DNA from: an uncultured Oleiphilus sp.
GTDB taxonomy: Bacteria > Pseudomonadota > Gammaproteobacteria > Pseudomonadales > Oleiphilaceae
Reading direction: 5' to 3'
DNA length: 53,083 nucleotides
NCBI GenBank assembly: GCA_913020495.1
Contig: CAJWBJ010000014.1
Coordinates: 1-53,083, forward strand
This document shows, in pieces, positions 27,266 to 37,713 of the stretch; position 1 is the stretch's first letter; each line of letters opens with the position of its first letter. The translations under genes were made by a program, and so were the position numbers. The notes beneath the pieces were generated by a model. The model saw nothing but the letters and a program-made list of their open reading frames with translations. It made no database searches and was not told where the DNA came from.

Positions 27266-27898
27266 TTATTTAACAGCACTTTCCAGTTGATCAATAATTG
27301 GTTGAATCTCTAGGTGCTTTATTTTCATTGACGCCCTATTAACAACTAAACGTGTACTAATATCCGCATGAATCATTTCTCGCGGTTCAAGTCCATTTGC
27401 TTTCAATGTATTTCCAGTATCAACAATATCAACAATTTCATCTGCCAAATTAAGTAAGGGAGCAAGTTCCATAGCCCCATATAGCTTAATAATATCTGTT
27501 TGGATGCCCTGACCTGCATAGTAAGCCTTAGCCAGATTCACAAATTTAGTGGCAACTTTTATACGCCCTGAAGGACTCACTGCACCTTTTTTTGCTGCGG
27601 TCATCAATCGACATTTTGCAATTTTTAAATCTAAAGGCTCGTATAACCCCTCCGCACCATGTTCCATTAACACATCTTTGCCTGTGACACCGATATCTGC
27701 CGCGCCATACTGAACATAAGATGGAACATCAGTAGCACGCAAAATAATCATTTTGATATTTTCTTTGGTGGTATCAAAAATCAGTTTTCGGCTTGACGTC
27801 ACATCTTCTAAAGGTGCAATACCTGCAACCTCTAGAAGCGGCAATGTTTCTTTTAAGATTCGCCCCTTTGATAAGGCGATAATTAGATTTTCTGACAT
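27266..27898 (-). CDS. hisG: ATP phosphoribosyltransferase, short form
   Basis: At 210 residues this is the short HisG lacking the C-terminal regulatory domain, so it should need the HisZ partner, whose gene is not in this window. Family blocks: [33 protein letters not shown], and [17 protein letters not shown] for PRPP binding. It catalyses the first step of histidine synthesis from ATP and PRPP. GAGAAG precedes the ATG. It lies 57 nt after murA, a conserved gammaproteobacterial arrangement. Confidence 0.96.
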   Translation of the reverse strand: MSENLIIALSKGRILKETLPLLEVAGIAPLEDVTSSRKLIFDTTKENIKMIILRATDVPSYVQYGAADIGVTGKDVLMEHGAEGLYEPLDLKIAKCRLMTAAKKGAVSPSGRIKVATKFVNLAKAYYAGQGIQTDIIKLYGAMELAPLLNLADEIVDIVDTGNTLKANGLEPREMIHADISTRLVVNRASMKIKHLEIQPIIDQLESAVK

Positions 27899-27955
27899 TT
27901 TGCTTCTCTCGAACTATTTCTCGAACCTTTTGTCATCAACAAGGCACTTAAGGTC

Positions 27956-29245
<1,290 letters not shown>

Positions 29246-29264
29246 TCAATTTAAAATGGGTTAT

Positions 29265-29504
29265 TTAAACTTGAGCTTTCCATTCTTCCGGCGTGAAAGT
29301 TTTGATAATGACAGCATGTATAGTTCCATCAATAATGTATTGATTCAAACATCCATATATAAGCTGCTGCTTTTTCACTGCGCCCATACCCGAAAAAACC
29401 TCACCAATAGCAGTAACTTGATAATGAGACCCATCCGTTTCCACTTTTACTTCAACATTTTCTAACTGGTCGCAAATCAATTTTTCAACTTCAGTAGCCT
29501 GCAT
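29265..29504 (-). CDS. ibaG: BolA family protein, IbaG-like
   Basis: A 79-residue BolA-fold protein with DGSHYQVTAIGEVFSGM, KKQQLIYG and IHAVIIKTFTPEEW. IbaG binds a [2Fe-2S] cluster with monothiol glutaredoxin and takes part in iron-sulphur trafficking. The ATG at 29504 matches the N-terminus of homologues; a GTG three codons earlier (29513) is also possible. It is between mlaB and murA, the same place as in E. coli. Confidence 0.92.
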   Translation of the reverse strand: MQATEVEKLICDQLENVEVKVETDGSHYQVTAIGEVFSGMGAVKKQQLIYGCLNQYIIDGTIHAVIIKTFTPEEWKAQV

Positions 29505-29663
29505 AGTTAACACTCAACCTTATTTTCAGTCATAATTTCAATAATAGATTTCAGTCTTTTAAACCACTAAAAAACCAATAAACACACGGATATAAATAAT
29601 ATGGAAGATATCATACAGGATTAGAATGTTTGGCTAAAGATAGAACAGGAATTGAACTAAAAA

Positions 29664-29999
29664 CTAATGATTCAAATGAGGAAAAAAAGACTCGATACCG
29701 CCTACTCTTGCCATATCAAACAAACCTCGCGACATATTAACAAATTTCAATTCACAGGAGGCATTATTTGCTGCACGAGAAAGACATAACAATAAAGACA
29801 AAATCATGCTGCTTGTTACATTTAATTGCGCAAGATCGATCTGTAAAGAATTACCCGAATATGTCTCAATAATAACTTCAAGCTCGGTGCGACAGTGAAT
29901 TAGGTTTTTGTCAGTCTTTACACTATCAAACCTTTCATTATCAGATAATTCACCACTAAGAGAAACCTGATCCTCACTCCTTTTAACAACCAAAGCCAC
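29664..29999 (-). CDS. mlaB: STAS-domain protein MlaB
   Basis: A 111-residue STAS domain: QIDLAQLNVTSSMILSLLLCL corresponds to the conserved segment with the switch Ser/Thr, and the C-terminal part has CELKFVNMSRGLFDMARVGG. MlaB binds and stabilises the MlaF ATPase in the MlaFEDB phospholipid transporter. The start is GTG with GAGGG seven bases upstream, three bases after mlaC. The sequence is divergent, and identification leans on position. Confidence 0.85.
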   Translation of the reverse strand: MALVVKRSEDQVSLSGELSDNERFDSVKTDKNLIHCRTELEVIIETYSGNSLQIDLAQLNVTSSMILSLLLCLSRAANNASCELKFVNMSRGLFDMARVGGIESFFPHLNH

Positions 30000-30002
30000 G
30001 TT

Positions 30003-30680
30003 TCAACCCTCTTTAGGTTTAACAATATCAAGTTTAACCGTCCATGACTTAATCACGGCATCAATATTATTCTTATTCTTTCTCATTTGCCCCTCAAAAC
30101 GATCTCTAAATGCGAGACCTACATTAACACCAAACACAACTACATTTTCAACCAACCATTGATGCTCTTTGTTTTTATGCATGGCATAAACAACAGGAAA
30201 GACTGTTCCGTTATCTGAAACCACATCCAAATTTACACTGGCCCGTTCATCACTTCGGCTATTAATTTTTGCTTTAGTAACATTAATTTTAAAAACACCA
30301 CTTTCAATTAGTGTTTTTGTATAAGTCGCATATAAACTTTTTTTAAAGATATTAACAAAGTTATCACGCTGGGCTTTTGATGCTTTACGAGCATACTTTC
30401 CCATCACTCGCGCAGCAATACGCCGGAAATCGACTATTTCACTTAAAGCCACATCCATATTATTAAAAAATCTATCCGGCTCAGTATCGTAAAATTCACG
30501 CTCTTTATTAAATTTATCTAGCAAGCTTTTTACACTGTCCTCAACAGTCTGGCGAACAACTTCCTCCTGATTTTCATCAGCATGAGCATTCCCACCTAAA
30601 CAAACCATCCCTAGAAAAATGAAAAATACAACCTGAAACATCCCCCTAATCTTGGACAAATGAAAATATTGATACCTCAT
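30003..30680 (-). CDS. mlaC: Periplasmic phospholipid-binding protein MlaC
   Basis: A 225-residue protein with a Sec signal peptide ending around NAHA before DENQ. The mature part has the Ttg2D/MlaC blocks DFRRIAARVMGKYARKAS and NVTKAKINSRSDERASV. MlaC shuttles phospholipid through the periplasm between the MlaA complex in the outer membrane and MlaFEDB. AAGGAG lies exactly six bases before the ATG at 30680, which is why that start is chosen over upstream in-frame ATGs. Confidence 0.93.
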   Translation of the reverse strand: MRYQYFHLSKIRGMFQVVFFIFLGMVCLGGNAHADENQEEVVRQTVEDSVKSLLDKFNKEREFYDTEPDRFFNNMDVALSEIVDFRRIAARVMGKYARKASKAQRDNFVNIFKKSLYATYTKTLIESGVFKINVTKAKINSRSDERASVNLDVVSDNGTVFPVVYAMHKNKEHQWLVENVVVFGVNVGLAFRDRFEGQMRKNKNNIDAVIKSWTVKLDIVKPKEG

Positions 30681-30714
30681 ACACATCTCCTTGTTATTCT
30701 GCTCACTCGGTGCT

Positions 30715-31173
30715 TTAAAGACTAATATCGCCCGAAGCAAACGCACCAATAATTTTTTCTAGATTTAATGCTGACTGGGTATCAAAAATAGTGTCGCCAT
30801 CAACCAGTACCTCTTCATCACCACCAACACTAAGGGATACATACTTCTCCCCTAATAGCCCAGCTGTTTGAATTGATGCGACACTATCAGCTGAAAGGCT
30901 ATCAACATCTTGAAAAATCTCCATCTCAACCAAAGCACTATAAACCTCTTTATCAAGCGATATAGCACTCACTCTACCAATTGTAACCCCCGCCAAAGAG
31001 ACCCGCCCTCTAACAGACAAACCTCCCAAGTCATCAAACTGAGCATAGATTTTATAGGTATCTTTCTGACTATCCATCGAAAGCCCGCTCACTTGCAGAG
31101 CCAGAAATGATAGCGCTATAAACCCCAACAACATGAAAACGCCAACCGTTATTTCAATAGAACGCTGATACAT
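30715..31173 (-). CDS. mlaD: MCE-domain protein MlaD
   Basis: A 152-residue MCE protein: one N-terminal membrane anchor (MYQRSIEITVGVFMLLGF), then the MCE domain with YKIYAQFDDLGGLSVRGRV and AGLLGEKYVSLSVGG. MlaD forms a hexameric ring in the periplasm that carries phospholipids to or from MlaE. The ATG at 31173 has AGAG six bases upstream and gives the family N-terminus; the upstream in-frame start at 31227 would add 18 unrelated residues. Confidence 0.95.
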   Translation of the reverse strand: MYQRSIEITVGVFMLLGFIALSFLALQVSGLSMDSQKDTYKIYAQFDDLGGLSVRGRVSLAGVTIGRVSAISLDKEVYSALVEMEIFQDVDSLSADSVASIQTAGLLGEKYVSLSVGGDEEVLVDGDTIFDTQSALNLEKIIGAFASGDISL

Positions 31174-31226
31174 ATAAATCTCTTTAACAGAAAAATTAAA
31201 AAATAGCCTGCAACAAAGCAGGAGCA

Positions 31227-32003
31227 CTAACCAAACATAACCGCAGTCAGCAAAAAGTCCAAGCCTAGTACTGACAGCGATGAATAAACAACCGTTTTTG
31301 TGGTAGCAATACTAATACCTTCCGAAGTAGGTTCAGAATCATACCCCTGAAATACCGCGATCCAGGAACAGACAACACCAAACACAATACTTTTAATCAT
31401 GCCATTTAAGACATCTTCTTTAAAATCGACAGAAGATTGCATATTCGCCCAAAACGACCCTTCATACACTCCCAACCAATCAACTCCAACAAGCAAGCCA
31501 CCAAAAACCCCCACAGCACTGAATATTGCTGCCAATATCGGCATTGTAATAAACCCTGCCCATAACCTTGGTGCGATCACACGTTTCAAGGGGTCAACCC
31601 CCATCATCTCCATACTACTTAATTGCTCGGTTGCTTTCATTAAACCAATTTCAGCGGTCAATGCTGAACCCGCCCTTCCAGCAAATAATAACGCGGCAAC
31701 AACAGGCCCTAACTCACGAACCAAAGTCAGAGCGACCATCTGACCAACAGCTTGCTCAGAACCATAGTCAACAAGAATACTATAGCCCTGAAGTGCTAGG
31801 ACCATACCAATAAACAAACCTGAAACAACTATAATAACTAATGAAAGCACACCTACTTTATAAAGCTGATGCACTAATAACCTTAACCCCTTCAGGTTAA
31901 GCATTAGACCAAAGACAGAATGAAACAGAAATAGACCTGATCGCCCTAGCGCAGAACTATACTCTAAACCTGAACGACCTACTTTAATAAAAAAATCAAC
32001 CAT
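31227..32003 (-). CDS. mlaE: Phospholipid transport permease MlaE
   Basis: A 258-residue membrane permease with [50 protein letters not shown] and [14 protein letters not shown], all hallmark MlaE segments. Two copies form the inner-membrane channel under the MlaD ring, driven by MlaF. It starts seven bases after mlaF, implying a single operon. Confidence 0.96.
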   Translation of the reverse strand: MVDFFIKVGRSGLEYSSALGRSGLFLFHSVFGLMLNLKGLRLLVHQLYKVGVLSLVIIVVSGLFIGMVLALQGYSILVDYGSEQAVGQMVALTLVRELGPVVAALLFAGRAGSALTAEIGLMKATEQLSSMEMMGVDPLKRVIAPRLWAGFITMPILAAIFSAVGVFGGLLVGVDWLGVYEGSFWANMQSSVDFKEDVLNGMIKSIVFGVVCSWIAVFQGYDSEPTSEGISIATTKTVVYSSLSVLGLDFLLTAVMFG

Positions 32004-32010
32004 CTATCTC

Positions 32011-32838
32011 TCAACCTAACAAGTCAGTTCGGTAATTCGTTGCTGGAAAATGAAAAGGTACTGGCCCATCAGGCAAACCATTCAGAAACTGTTTTACCAA
32101 TGGCGATTCTGATTTCCTAAGCTCTGAAGGAGCCCCTTCTCCAATTACCTGTCCATCTGCAATAATAATTGCATGATCACAAATACTTAAAGACTCAGTA
32201 ATATCATGCGAAACCAGAACACTAGTCAAACCTAAAGCATCATTGAGTAAACGGATCAGTTGAACTAACACCCCCATCGCAATAGGATCCTGGCCAGCAA
32301 AAGGCTCATCATACAAAATAAGTTCCGGGTCCAAAGCAATTGTTCTAGCTAAAGCAACTCGGCGAGTCATCCCACCCGATAATTCAGAAGGCATTAGATC
32401 GCGAGCGCCTCGAAGCCCTACTGCGTGCAACTTCATTAGTACAATATCGCGTATCATGTCTTCCGGAAGCTTGGTGTGGGCCCGTAAAGGAAAAGCTACA
32501 TTTTCATACACACTCAAGTCAGTAAATAAAGCACCACTTTGAAATAGCATGCCAATTTTTTTTCTAGCATCAAATAACTCTCGACGCTTAAATTTTGTAA
32601 CATCTCTTCCGTTTAAAAGAATTTCACCACTATCCGGTTTAATTTGACCACCAATCAATCTAAGCAATGTTGTTTTACCAATACCACTCGGGCCCATAAT
32701 GGCTGTCACTTTCCCTCTGGGAATATTTAAATTGGCACCATTAAAAATTGCTCGATGCCCTCGAGCAAAGTTCAGCCCGGTTATTTTTATATATGAATCC
32801 AAAAGTTTATCTCTATCCATCGGTCGGTCAATTATCAT
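32011..32838 (-). CDS. mlaF: Phospholipid transport ATPase MlaF
   Basis: A 275-residue ABC ATPase with Walker A GPSGIGKT, LFQSGALFTDLSVYENVAFP, signature LSGGMTRRVALAR, Walker B LILYDEPF and the family C-terminus LNGLPDGPVPFHFPATNYR. It powers the MlaFEDB transporter that keeps outer-membrane lipid asymmetry. The start is either 32838 or the ATG at 32820; neither has a good ribosome-binding site. It is the first gene of the minus-strand run to hisD and divergent from yrbG, as in E. coli. Confidence 0.96.
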   Translation of the reverse strand: MIIDRPMDRDKLLDSYIKITGLNFARGHRAIFNGANLNIPRGKVTAIMGPSGIGKTTLLRLIGGQIKPDSGEILLNGRDVTKFKRRELFDARKKIGMLFQSGALFTDLSVYENVAFPLRAHTKLPEDMIRDIVLMKLHAVGLRGARDLMPSELSGGMTRRVALARTIALDPELILYDEPFAGQDPIAMGVLVQLIRLLNDALGLTSVLVSHDITESLSICDHAIIIADGQVIGEGAPSELRKSESPLVKQFLNGLPDGPVPFHFPATNYRTDLLG

Positions 32839-33013
32839 CAGACTGCTATTTAAGCAAAGCTATTCTTTTTAGCCAACCCGTTTCCACAAAAAAGGGCATA
32901 TTTATTCTTAATACGCTAAATACTCCTCCTATATTTCAACAATAACTCATATAGACAAAACAAAAACGGTTGCACTCATTCAGGATCTCTCGCAGAATGC
33001 GCGCCATATTCCA

Positions 33014-33019
33014 TATAAT
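33014..33019 (+). promoter_or_regulatory. Candidate -10 element for the yrbG-kds-lpt operon
   Basis: A perfect TATAAT lies 49 nt before the preferred yrbG start, in the divergent mlaF/yrbG gap. The matching -35 region is poor, so this is only a candidate. Confidence 0.3.
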
Positions 33020-33067
33020 TATTTATAGTTAGTGTTCGTTATTTACTCAGGAGAGTTTCCACTTAAG

Positions 33068-34033
33068 ATGTTAGCATTTTGCGCAGCAATTTTTTTTGGC
33101 TTAGTCATTTTAATTTGGAGTGCCGACCGCTTCGTTAGCGGTGCCGTCGCAACAGCCCTTAAACTAGGCATGACACCAATGATGGTCGGACTAACCATTG
33201 TTGCCTTTGGTACCTCTGCACCAGAACTCATCGTTTCAGCGACCGCTGCACTCAATAATGCAAGCAATCTCGCCGTCGGTAACGCTATCGGCTCCAATAT
33301 CGCTAACATTGCATTAGTTCTCGGCGCTACAGCAATGGTGTCAGCAATCCCCCTTAAAGTGTCCATCCTTAAAGTTGAACTACCTGTTTTGCTACTCTCT
33401 ACACTGATCGCGACTCTATTGATCTGGGATCAAGTTATCGACCTCATGGATGGAGTCTTTTTCCTGATTATTCTAACGGTATCTTTAGCTGCCCTAGCTT
33501 TTTTACAGCAGGATAGTGGCTCTGGAGAGATTGACGAAGTTGAAGAAAATAAGAATATACCACCTAAAAAAGCCTATGCTTTATTATTCATTAGTATTGT
33601 CTTATTAATAGGAAGCTCAAAGTTACTTGTTTGGGGAGCAACCGGTATTGCACTTGATTTAGGCGTTAGTGAGCTAGTTGTTGGTTTAACCATTGTAGCA
33701 ATAGGGACCAGCCTTCCAGAGTTGGCAGCAGCAATAGCAAGCGCATTGAAAGGTCATCACGACCTGGCTTTAGGCAACATTATTGGTTCAAATCTATTCA
33801 ATCTACTCGCTGTTCTGGCGATACCGGCCATTATTAACCCACCAACTTTAACTAACACCCTTATCTCACGAGACTATACATTTATGCTAGTCTTAACAGG
33901 CGGGCTAGCAGTAATCGCCTACGGTAAAATACTATTTAAGAAAAAAGATATTGGCAAAGTGATCGGTTTGCTGTTACTAGCAGCTTACTGTGCATACTTG
34001 GCTGTTTTATACCAGCAATCGGTACCTATTTGA
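33068..34033 (+). CDS. yrbG: Calcium/sodium antiporter YrbG
   Basis: A 321-residue membrane exchanger with the two alpha repeats of the Ca2+:cation antiporter family: GTSAPELIVS with GNAIGSNIANI in the first half, and GTSLPELAAA with GNIIGSNLFNL in the second. The ATG at 33068 aligns with the YrbG N-terminus (LAFCAAIFFGLVIL); the frame is open to a GTG at 33032. CAGGAG is 12 nt upstream, a rather long spacing. It opens the yrbG-kdsD-kdsC-lptCAB operon. Confidence 0.9.
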   Translation: MLAFCAAIFFGLVILIWSADRFVSGAVATALKLGMTPMMVGLTIVAFGTSAPELIVSATAALNNASNLAVGNAIGSNIANIALVLGATAMVSAIPLKVSILKVELPVLLLSTLIATLLIWDQVIDLMDGVFFLIILTVSLAALAFLQQDSGSGEIDEVEENKNIPPKKAYALLFISIVLLIGSSKLLVWGATGIALDLGVSELVVGLTIVAIGTSLPELAAAIASALKGHHDLALGNIIGSNLFNLLAVLAIPAIINPPTLTNTLISRDYTFMLVLTGGLAVIAYGKILFKKKDIGKVIGLLLLAAYCAYLAVLYQQSVPI

Positions 34034-34036
34034 TCC

Positions 34037-35005
34037 ATGAACAATACTTATACCGAATCAGCAAAACGAACTATTACGATTGAACGCGATGCAATTTCAG
34101 ATCTATTTGATCGTATAAATAGTGATTTTTCTACAGCCTGTGAGCTAATGACCAACTGCAAAGGTAGAGTCGTAGTTACCGGAATGGGGAAATCAGGGCA
34201 TATTGCCAAAAAGATAGCTGCAACACTTGCAAGCACCGGAACACCATCATTTTTTGTTCACCCAGGCGAAGCCAGCCATGGGGATTTAGGGATGATTACG
34301 AGTAATGATGTCGTCCTGGCAATATCAAACTCAGGCAACACAGCCGAGATTATTACGATACTCCCCCTTATTAAACGTATGGGCGCCCCTCTTATTAGCA
34401 TGACAGGGAATCCAGACTCAGTTCTTGCAATTCAATCCAGCACTAATTTAGATGTCAGCATCAAAGAAGAAGCTTGCCCGCTTGGCTTAGCACCCACATC
34501 CAGCACAACAGCAACCTTAGTTATGGGCGACGCACTTGCTGTTGCTTTACTAGAATCCAGAAATTTCTCAGAGCAGGATTTTGCCTTTTCACACCCGGGT
34601 GGAAGTTTAGGCAAAAAGCTCCTTTTGACCGTCTCAGACTTAATGCATACCGGCGACAGAATCCCTACCGTCAATTCAGGCACATTACTCTCCGATGGCT
34701 TACTTGAGATTTCAAAAAAAGGACTTGGTTTAACAGCGATTGTAAACGATCAAGGAAAGCTGGCCGGTTTATTTACTGATGGCGATTTACGAAGAACCTT
34801 CGATGCAAAACTTGACTTACTAACCACCACAATTGATGACGTAATGACAAGCCACTGCAAGACCATCTCTGATGATATTTTGGCTGCAGAAGCCCTAAAT
34901 ATTATGGAGCAAAATAAAATTACAGGACTTTTAGTCACTAACGCCAAGCAAGAAGTTATTGGGGCCCTTCATATGCACGATTTATTAAGAGCTGGCGTCA
35001 TTTAA
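34037..35005 (+). CDS. kdsD: Arabinose-5-phosphate isomerase KdsD
   Basis: A 322-residue protein: an N-terminal SIS sugar-isomerase domain (VVTGMGKSGHIAKKIAATLA, HPGEASHGDLGM) and two C-terminal CBS repeats (from about residue 205, LMHTGDRIPTV and VMTSHCKTI). It converts ribulose 5-phosphate to arabinose 5-phosphate, the first precursor of Kdo for lipopolysaccharide. It starts three bases after yrbG with no clear Shine-Dalgarno, which suggests coupling. Confidence 0.96.
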   Translation: MNNTYTESAKRTITIERDAISDLFDRINSDFSTACELMTNCKGRVVVTGMGKSGHIAKKIAATLASTGTPSFFVHPGEASHGDLGMITSNDVVLAISNSGNTAEIITILPLIKRMGAPLISMTGNPDSVLAIQSSTNLDVSIKEEACPLGLAPTSSTTATLVMGDALAVALLESRNFSEQDFAFSHPGGSLGKKLLLTVSDLMHTGDRIPTVNSGTLLSDGLLEISKKGLGLTAIVNDQGKLAGLFTDGDLRRTFDAKLDLLTTTIDDVMTSHCKTISDDILAAEALNIMEQNKITGLLVTNAKQEVIGALHMHDLLRAGVI

Positions 35006-35020
35006 CCGAAAGGAAAATTT

Positions 35021-35545
35021 ATGTGTAACATCAAAAAGAAAGCAGAAACTATTCAATTGCTAGCACTTGATGTAGATGGCGTAATGACGGACGGTAAAAT
35101 TTATTTTTCTGCCCAAGGAGATGAGTTAAAAGCTTTTAGCATATTAGACGGGCAAGGCATTAAAACCCTGATGAATAATAACATCCAAGTAGCAATCATT
35201 ACAGGTAGAACATCTCCTCTAACAGCGCGCCGTGCTCGCGATTTGGGTATTGACTACATACTTCAAGGTCGCGAAGACAAAAAAATTGCACTTCAAGAAT
35301 TAAGCCATGAATTAGAGATCTCTTTCGATAAGATTGCATATGTCGGTGATGACCTTCCTGATTTATCTGCAATTGTACACTCAGGTTTAGGCATAACTGT
35401 TCCAAATGGACATTACTTCGTAAAAGAAAATGCAGACTATTGCACAAACGCCTTAGGAGGCCAAGGTGCAGTTAGAGAAGTATGCGACCTAATACTTAGC
35501 GCGAAAGGGCTACTCGAAAACGTTCACAACGCGTATCTTAACTAG
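35021..35545 (+). CDS. kdsC: 3-deoxy-D-manno-octulosonate-8-phosphate phosphatase
   Basis: A 174-residue HAD phosphatase of the small cap-less type. LALDVDGVMTDGKI holds the nucleophile Asp, AIITGRTSP the second motif, and VGDDLPDL the metal-binding acidic pair. It removes phosphate from Kdo 8-phosphate. AAAGGA precedes the ATG. KdsC and LptC are separated by one base. Confidence 0.96.
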   Translation: MCNIKKKAETIQLLALDVDGVMTDGKIYFSAQGDELKAFSILDGQGIKTLMNNNIQVAIITGRTSPLTARRARDLGIDYILQGREDKKIALQELSHELEISFDKIAYVGDDLPDLSAIVHSGLGITVPNGHYFVKENADYCTNALGGQGAVREVCDLILSAKGLLENVHNAYLN

Positions 35546-35546
35546 C

Positions 35547-36152
35547 ATGGCAGTCAATAAAACCTCAAGCCAAGCACTCCTTATTATTCTGCTTGCAATT
35601 GGAAGCTACGCCTTGCTCCACGAAAATGACACCCCGAGCATTTCATCTTATAATGCGGGTCAAAACAAAGCTGAAAAACCAAGCGCTTTCATTAAAGACG
35701 GCCAATTTAAGATTTATGACAAGAATGGCCAAGCGACAAACCTATCTAGTAAAAAGGCACTTTACTATTCAGACCCAAAAAGAATATTAATACAGTCGCC
35801 TTCAATATCGTTCAAAACAAGCAATGGACAAACAGTCACTTTAAATGCAAAGGAAGGCGTATTTCACCCTGAAGATGAACGACTTTTATTAAGTGGCGGC
35901 GTCATTATTCAGCAGTCAGCCACAACAAACCCAAAGCAAACAACCCATCTACCCTCTAATGACAATGAAGACTGGATACTACAAAGCGAAGAATTTGAAT
36001 TAAATAATAAATCTCACTTTATCTCGACAGATCAAGCAGTTACTATGACAAAAGGACAAAGTTTGATTCGCGCTGTAGGATTAAACGCATGGATAGATGA
36101 GAAAAAAATCGAATTATTATCGGACGTTCGAGGCCGCTATGTATTTAATTAA
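35547..36152 (+). CDS. lptC: LPS export protein LptC
   Basis: A 201-residue protein with one N-terminal membrane anchor (QALLIILLAIGSYALL) and a periplasmic beta-jellyroll (LSSKKALYYSD, VTLNAKEGVFHPEDERLLLSGGV, ISTDQAVTMTKG). LptC passes LPS from the LptBFG ABC transporter to LptA. It overlaps lptA by 14 bases. lptF and lptG are not in the window, as is common. Confidence 0.92.
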   Translation: MAVNKTSSQALLIILLAIGSYALLHENDTPSISSYNAGQNKAEKPSAFIKDGQFKIYDKNGQATNLSSKKALYYSDPKRILIQSPSISFKTSNGQTVTLNAKEGVFHPEDERLLLSGGVIIQQSATTNPKQTTHLPSNDNEDWILQSEEFELNNKSHFISTDQAVTMTKGQSLIRAVGLNAWIDEKKIELLSDVRGRYVFN

Positions 36153-36696
36153 TAAATCATATTTGTCGTTTATTCTTATAGCTTTGTTTAGTTATGCCCC
36201 TATTACGCTCGCTATTGACCCTACGAGCAAACTTCCTATTGAGATTGAATCTGATCGCGCAACACTTAATGATGAGACAGGTATTTCCAACTATGCTGGA
36301 AATGTCATTATCACCCAAGGATTGTCAAAATTAGAAGCTGATAATATTTCTGTCAATGCCGTCAATCGAAAAATCGTATCCATAAAAGCCAGCGGTAAGC
36401 CTGCCCATTTTATTCAACAGGTTCAAGATGAGGATGCGCCAACACACGGTTATGCAAACACAATCATTTACATCGCACTAGATGCGACTTTAAAACTGAT
36501 TAATAACGCGAGTTTAGTTCAAGATAACAACTCATTCTCTGGTGAAGAAATTGAATACGATATTGTAAAAAGAGCCATCAGAGCCAAAGGAGATAAAGCT
36601 GTTGGGACACGTGTAAAAATACAATACTTCCCACAAGAACCAGAATCAACACCTATACCAACAAATAACAAAGCCCCTCTCAATGAAAACCCTTAA
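36139..36696 (+). CDS. lptA: LPS transport periplasmic bridge protein LptA
   Basis: From the ATG at 36139 (GAGG six bases upstream) the protein has 185 residues, with a signal peptide ending ITLA before IDPTS. The mature domain has [27 protein letters not shown] OstA repeats; the frame also opens earlier at 36097 but that would destroy the signal peptide. LptA oligomers carry LPS across the periplasm. It overlaps lptC and lptB by 14 bases each. Confidence 0.93.
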   Translation: MYLINKSYLSFILIALFSYAPITLAIDPTSKLPIEIESDRATLNDETGISNYAGNVIITQGLSKLEADNISVNAVNRKIVSIKASGKPAHFIQQVQDEDAPTHGYANTIIYIALDATLKLINNASLVQDNNSFSGEEIEYDIVKRAIRAKGDKAVGTRVKIQYFPQEPESTPIPTNNKAPLNENP

Positions 36697-37408
36697 AGCC
36701 ACGAATTTAGCCAAGAGTTACAACAAGCGATCTGTTGTTATCGATGTCTCCATATCAATTAATAGCGGTCAAGTCGTTGGCCTACTCGGCCCAAATGGCG
36801 CAGGAAAAACAACCTGTTTTTACATGATTGTTGGCTTAGTACCACAGGACAAAGGTAAAATCAGCATTGATGATAATGATATAACTAATCTTCCAATGCA
36901 TGGACGAGCAAAACAAGGCCTTGGTTATTTGCCACAAGAAGCATCAATTTTCCGAAAATTAACCGTCAAAGACAATATTCTCGGTGTATTGGAAATACGA
37001 AAAGATTTAAACAAAGCGCAACGCCTTGAGCTAATGGAGAAGCTATTAGCAGAGTTTCATATCACCCACATTAGAGATAGCTTAGGCATGGCATTATCTG
37101 GTGGAGAAAGGCGTCGAGTTGAAATCGCTCGGGCACTCGCCATGGAACCTGACTTTATTTTATTAGACGAACCTTTTGCTGGTGTTGACCCTATTTCTGT
37201 TAACGACATAAAACAAATCGTTTCTCATCTAAAAGAAAAAGGCATCGGCGTATTAATCACAGATCATAACGTTAGAGAAACACTCGACATATGCGAAAAA
37301 GCTTATATTGTTAGCGGTGGACATATCATCGCTTCCGGTACTTCTGACGACATTCTTGCAAATGAACAGGTCAGAAAAGTATATCTTGGTGACAAATTCA
37401 AACTCTAA
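36683..37408 (+). CDS. lptB: LPS export ABC transporter ATP-binding protein LptB
   Basis: A 241-residue ATPase with Walker A GPNGAGKT (36-43), [14 protein letters not shown], signature LSGGERRR, Walker [14 protein letters not shown] and the switch DHNVRETL, all in the LptB form. It drives extraction of LPS from the inner membrane through LptFG. Last gene of the yrbG-lptB run; a 305-nt gap follows before rpoN. Confidence 0.97.
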   Translation: MKTLKATNLAKSYNKRSVVIDVSISINSGQVVGLLGPNGAGKTTCFYMIVGLVPQDKGKISIDDNDITNLPMHGRAKQGLGYLPQEASIFRKLTVKDNILGVLEIRKDLNKAQRLELMEKLLAEFHITHIRDSLGMALSGGERRRVEIARALAMEPDFILLDEPFAGVDPISVNDIKQIVSHLKEKGIGVLITDHNVRETLDICEKAYIVSGGHIIASGTSDDILANEQVRKVYLGDKFKL

Positions 37409-37713
37409 ACAGACGTAAACTATCAAAATATTTTCAGGCTATGCCTGCCTGATAAGGCTTTATTGCTAGATTAACTGATACAGAACAACAAAATGATCAT
37501 TGTTAACGTAAAAAAACGTTAATTTGTTTCACAGCAGAATAACTTGGCACTACACTAGTAATGGGTACATAAATAAAATACGGGTCTACTTTTCAGACAC
37601 ACCATTACATAATAGATATTTATTTAAGTTCTAAGTAAAAACAAACAAACTTTATGTAAAACTAAGCGGCAATATATGACACAAGAAATAAGTCTCAAGG
37701 TGGTATCTACTTC
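37409..37713. promoter_or_regulatory. lptB-rpoN intergenic region (305 nt)
   Basis: This gap presumably holds the rpoN promoter and the end of the lpt transcript. It contains a small hairpin CAGGC/GCCTG (37435-37447) without a T run, and the palindrome listed next. AT-rich downstream sequence precedes an AAGGTGG ribosome-binding site. No small ORF is convincing. Confidence 0.4.
37503..37522 (+). terminator. Possible weak terminator or operator palindrome upstream of rpoN
   Basis: TTAACGT (37503-37509) and ACGTTAA (37516-37522) form a perfect 7-bp inverted repeat around six A residues, followed by TTTGTTTC. It may end the lptB transcript, but the stem is AT-rich; it could equally be a regulator binding site. 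Confidence 0.35.

Noticed and set aside
31399..31743. A 114-codon open frame on the plus strand opposite mlaE
   Set aside because: It is antisense to a clear membrane permease gene, has low-complexity Pro/Asn/Thr-rich translation and no ribosome-binding site.
37435..37447. CAGGC/GCCTG hairpin after lptB
   Set aside because: Five base pairs and no T run; too weak to call a terminator.
37544..37560. TTGGCAC resembling the -24 box of a sigma-54 promoter upstream of rpoN
   Set aside because: At the expected -12 position the sequence is TAGT instead of TTGC, so the essential GC is missing.
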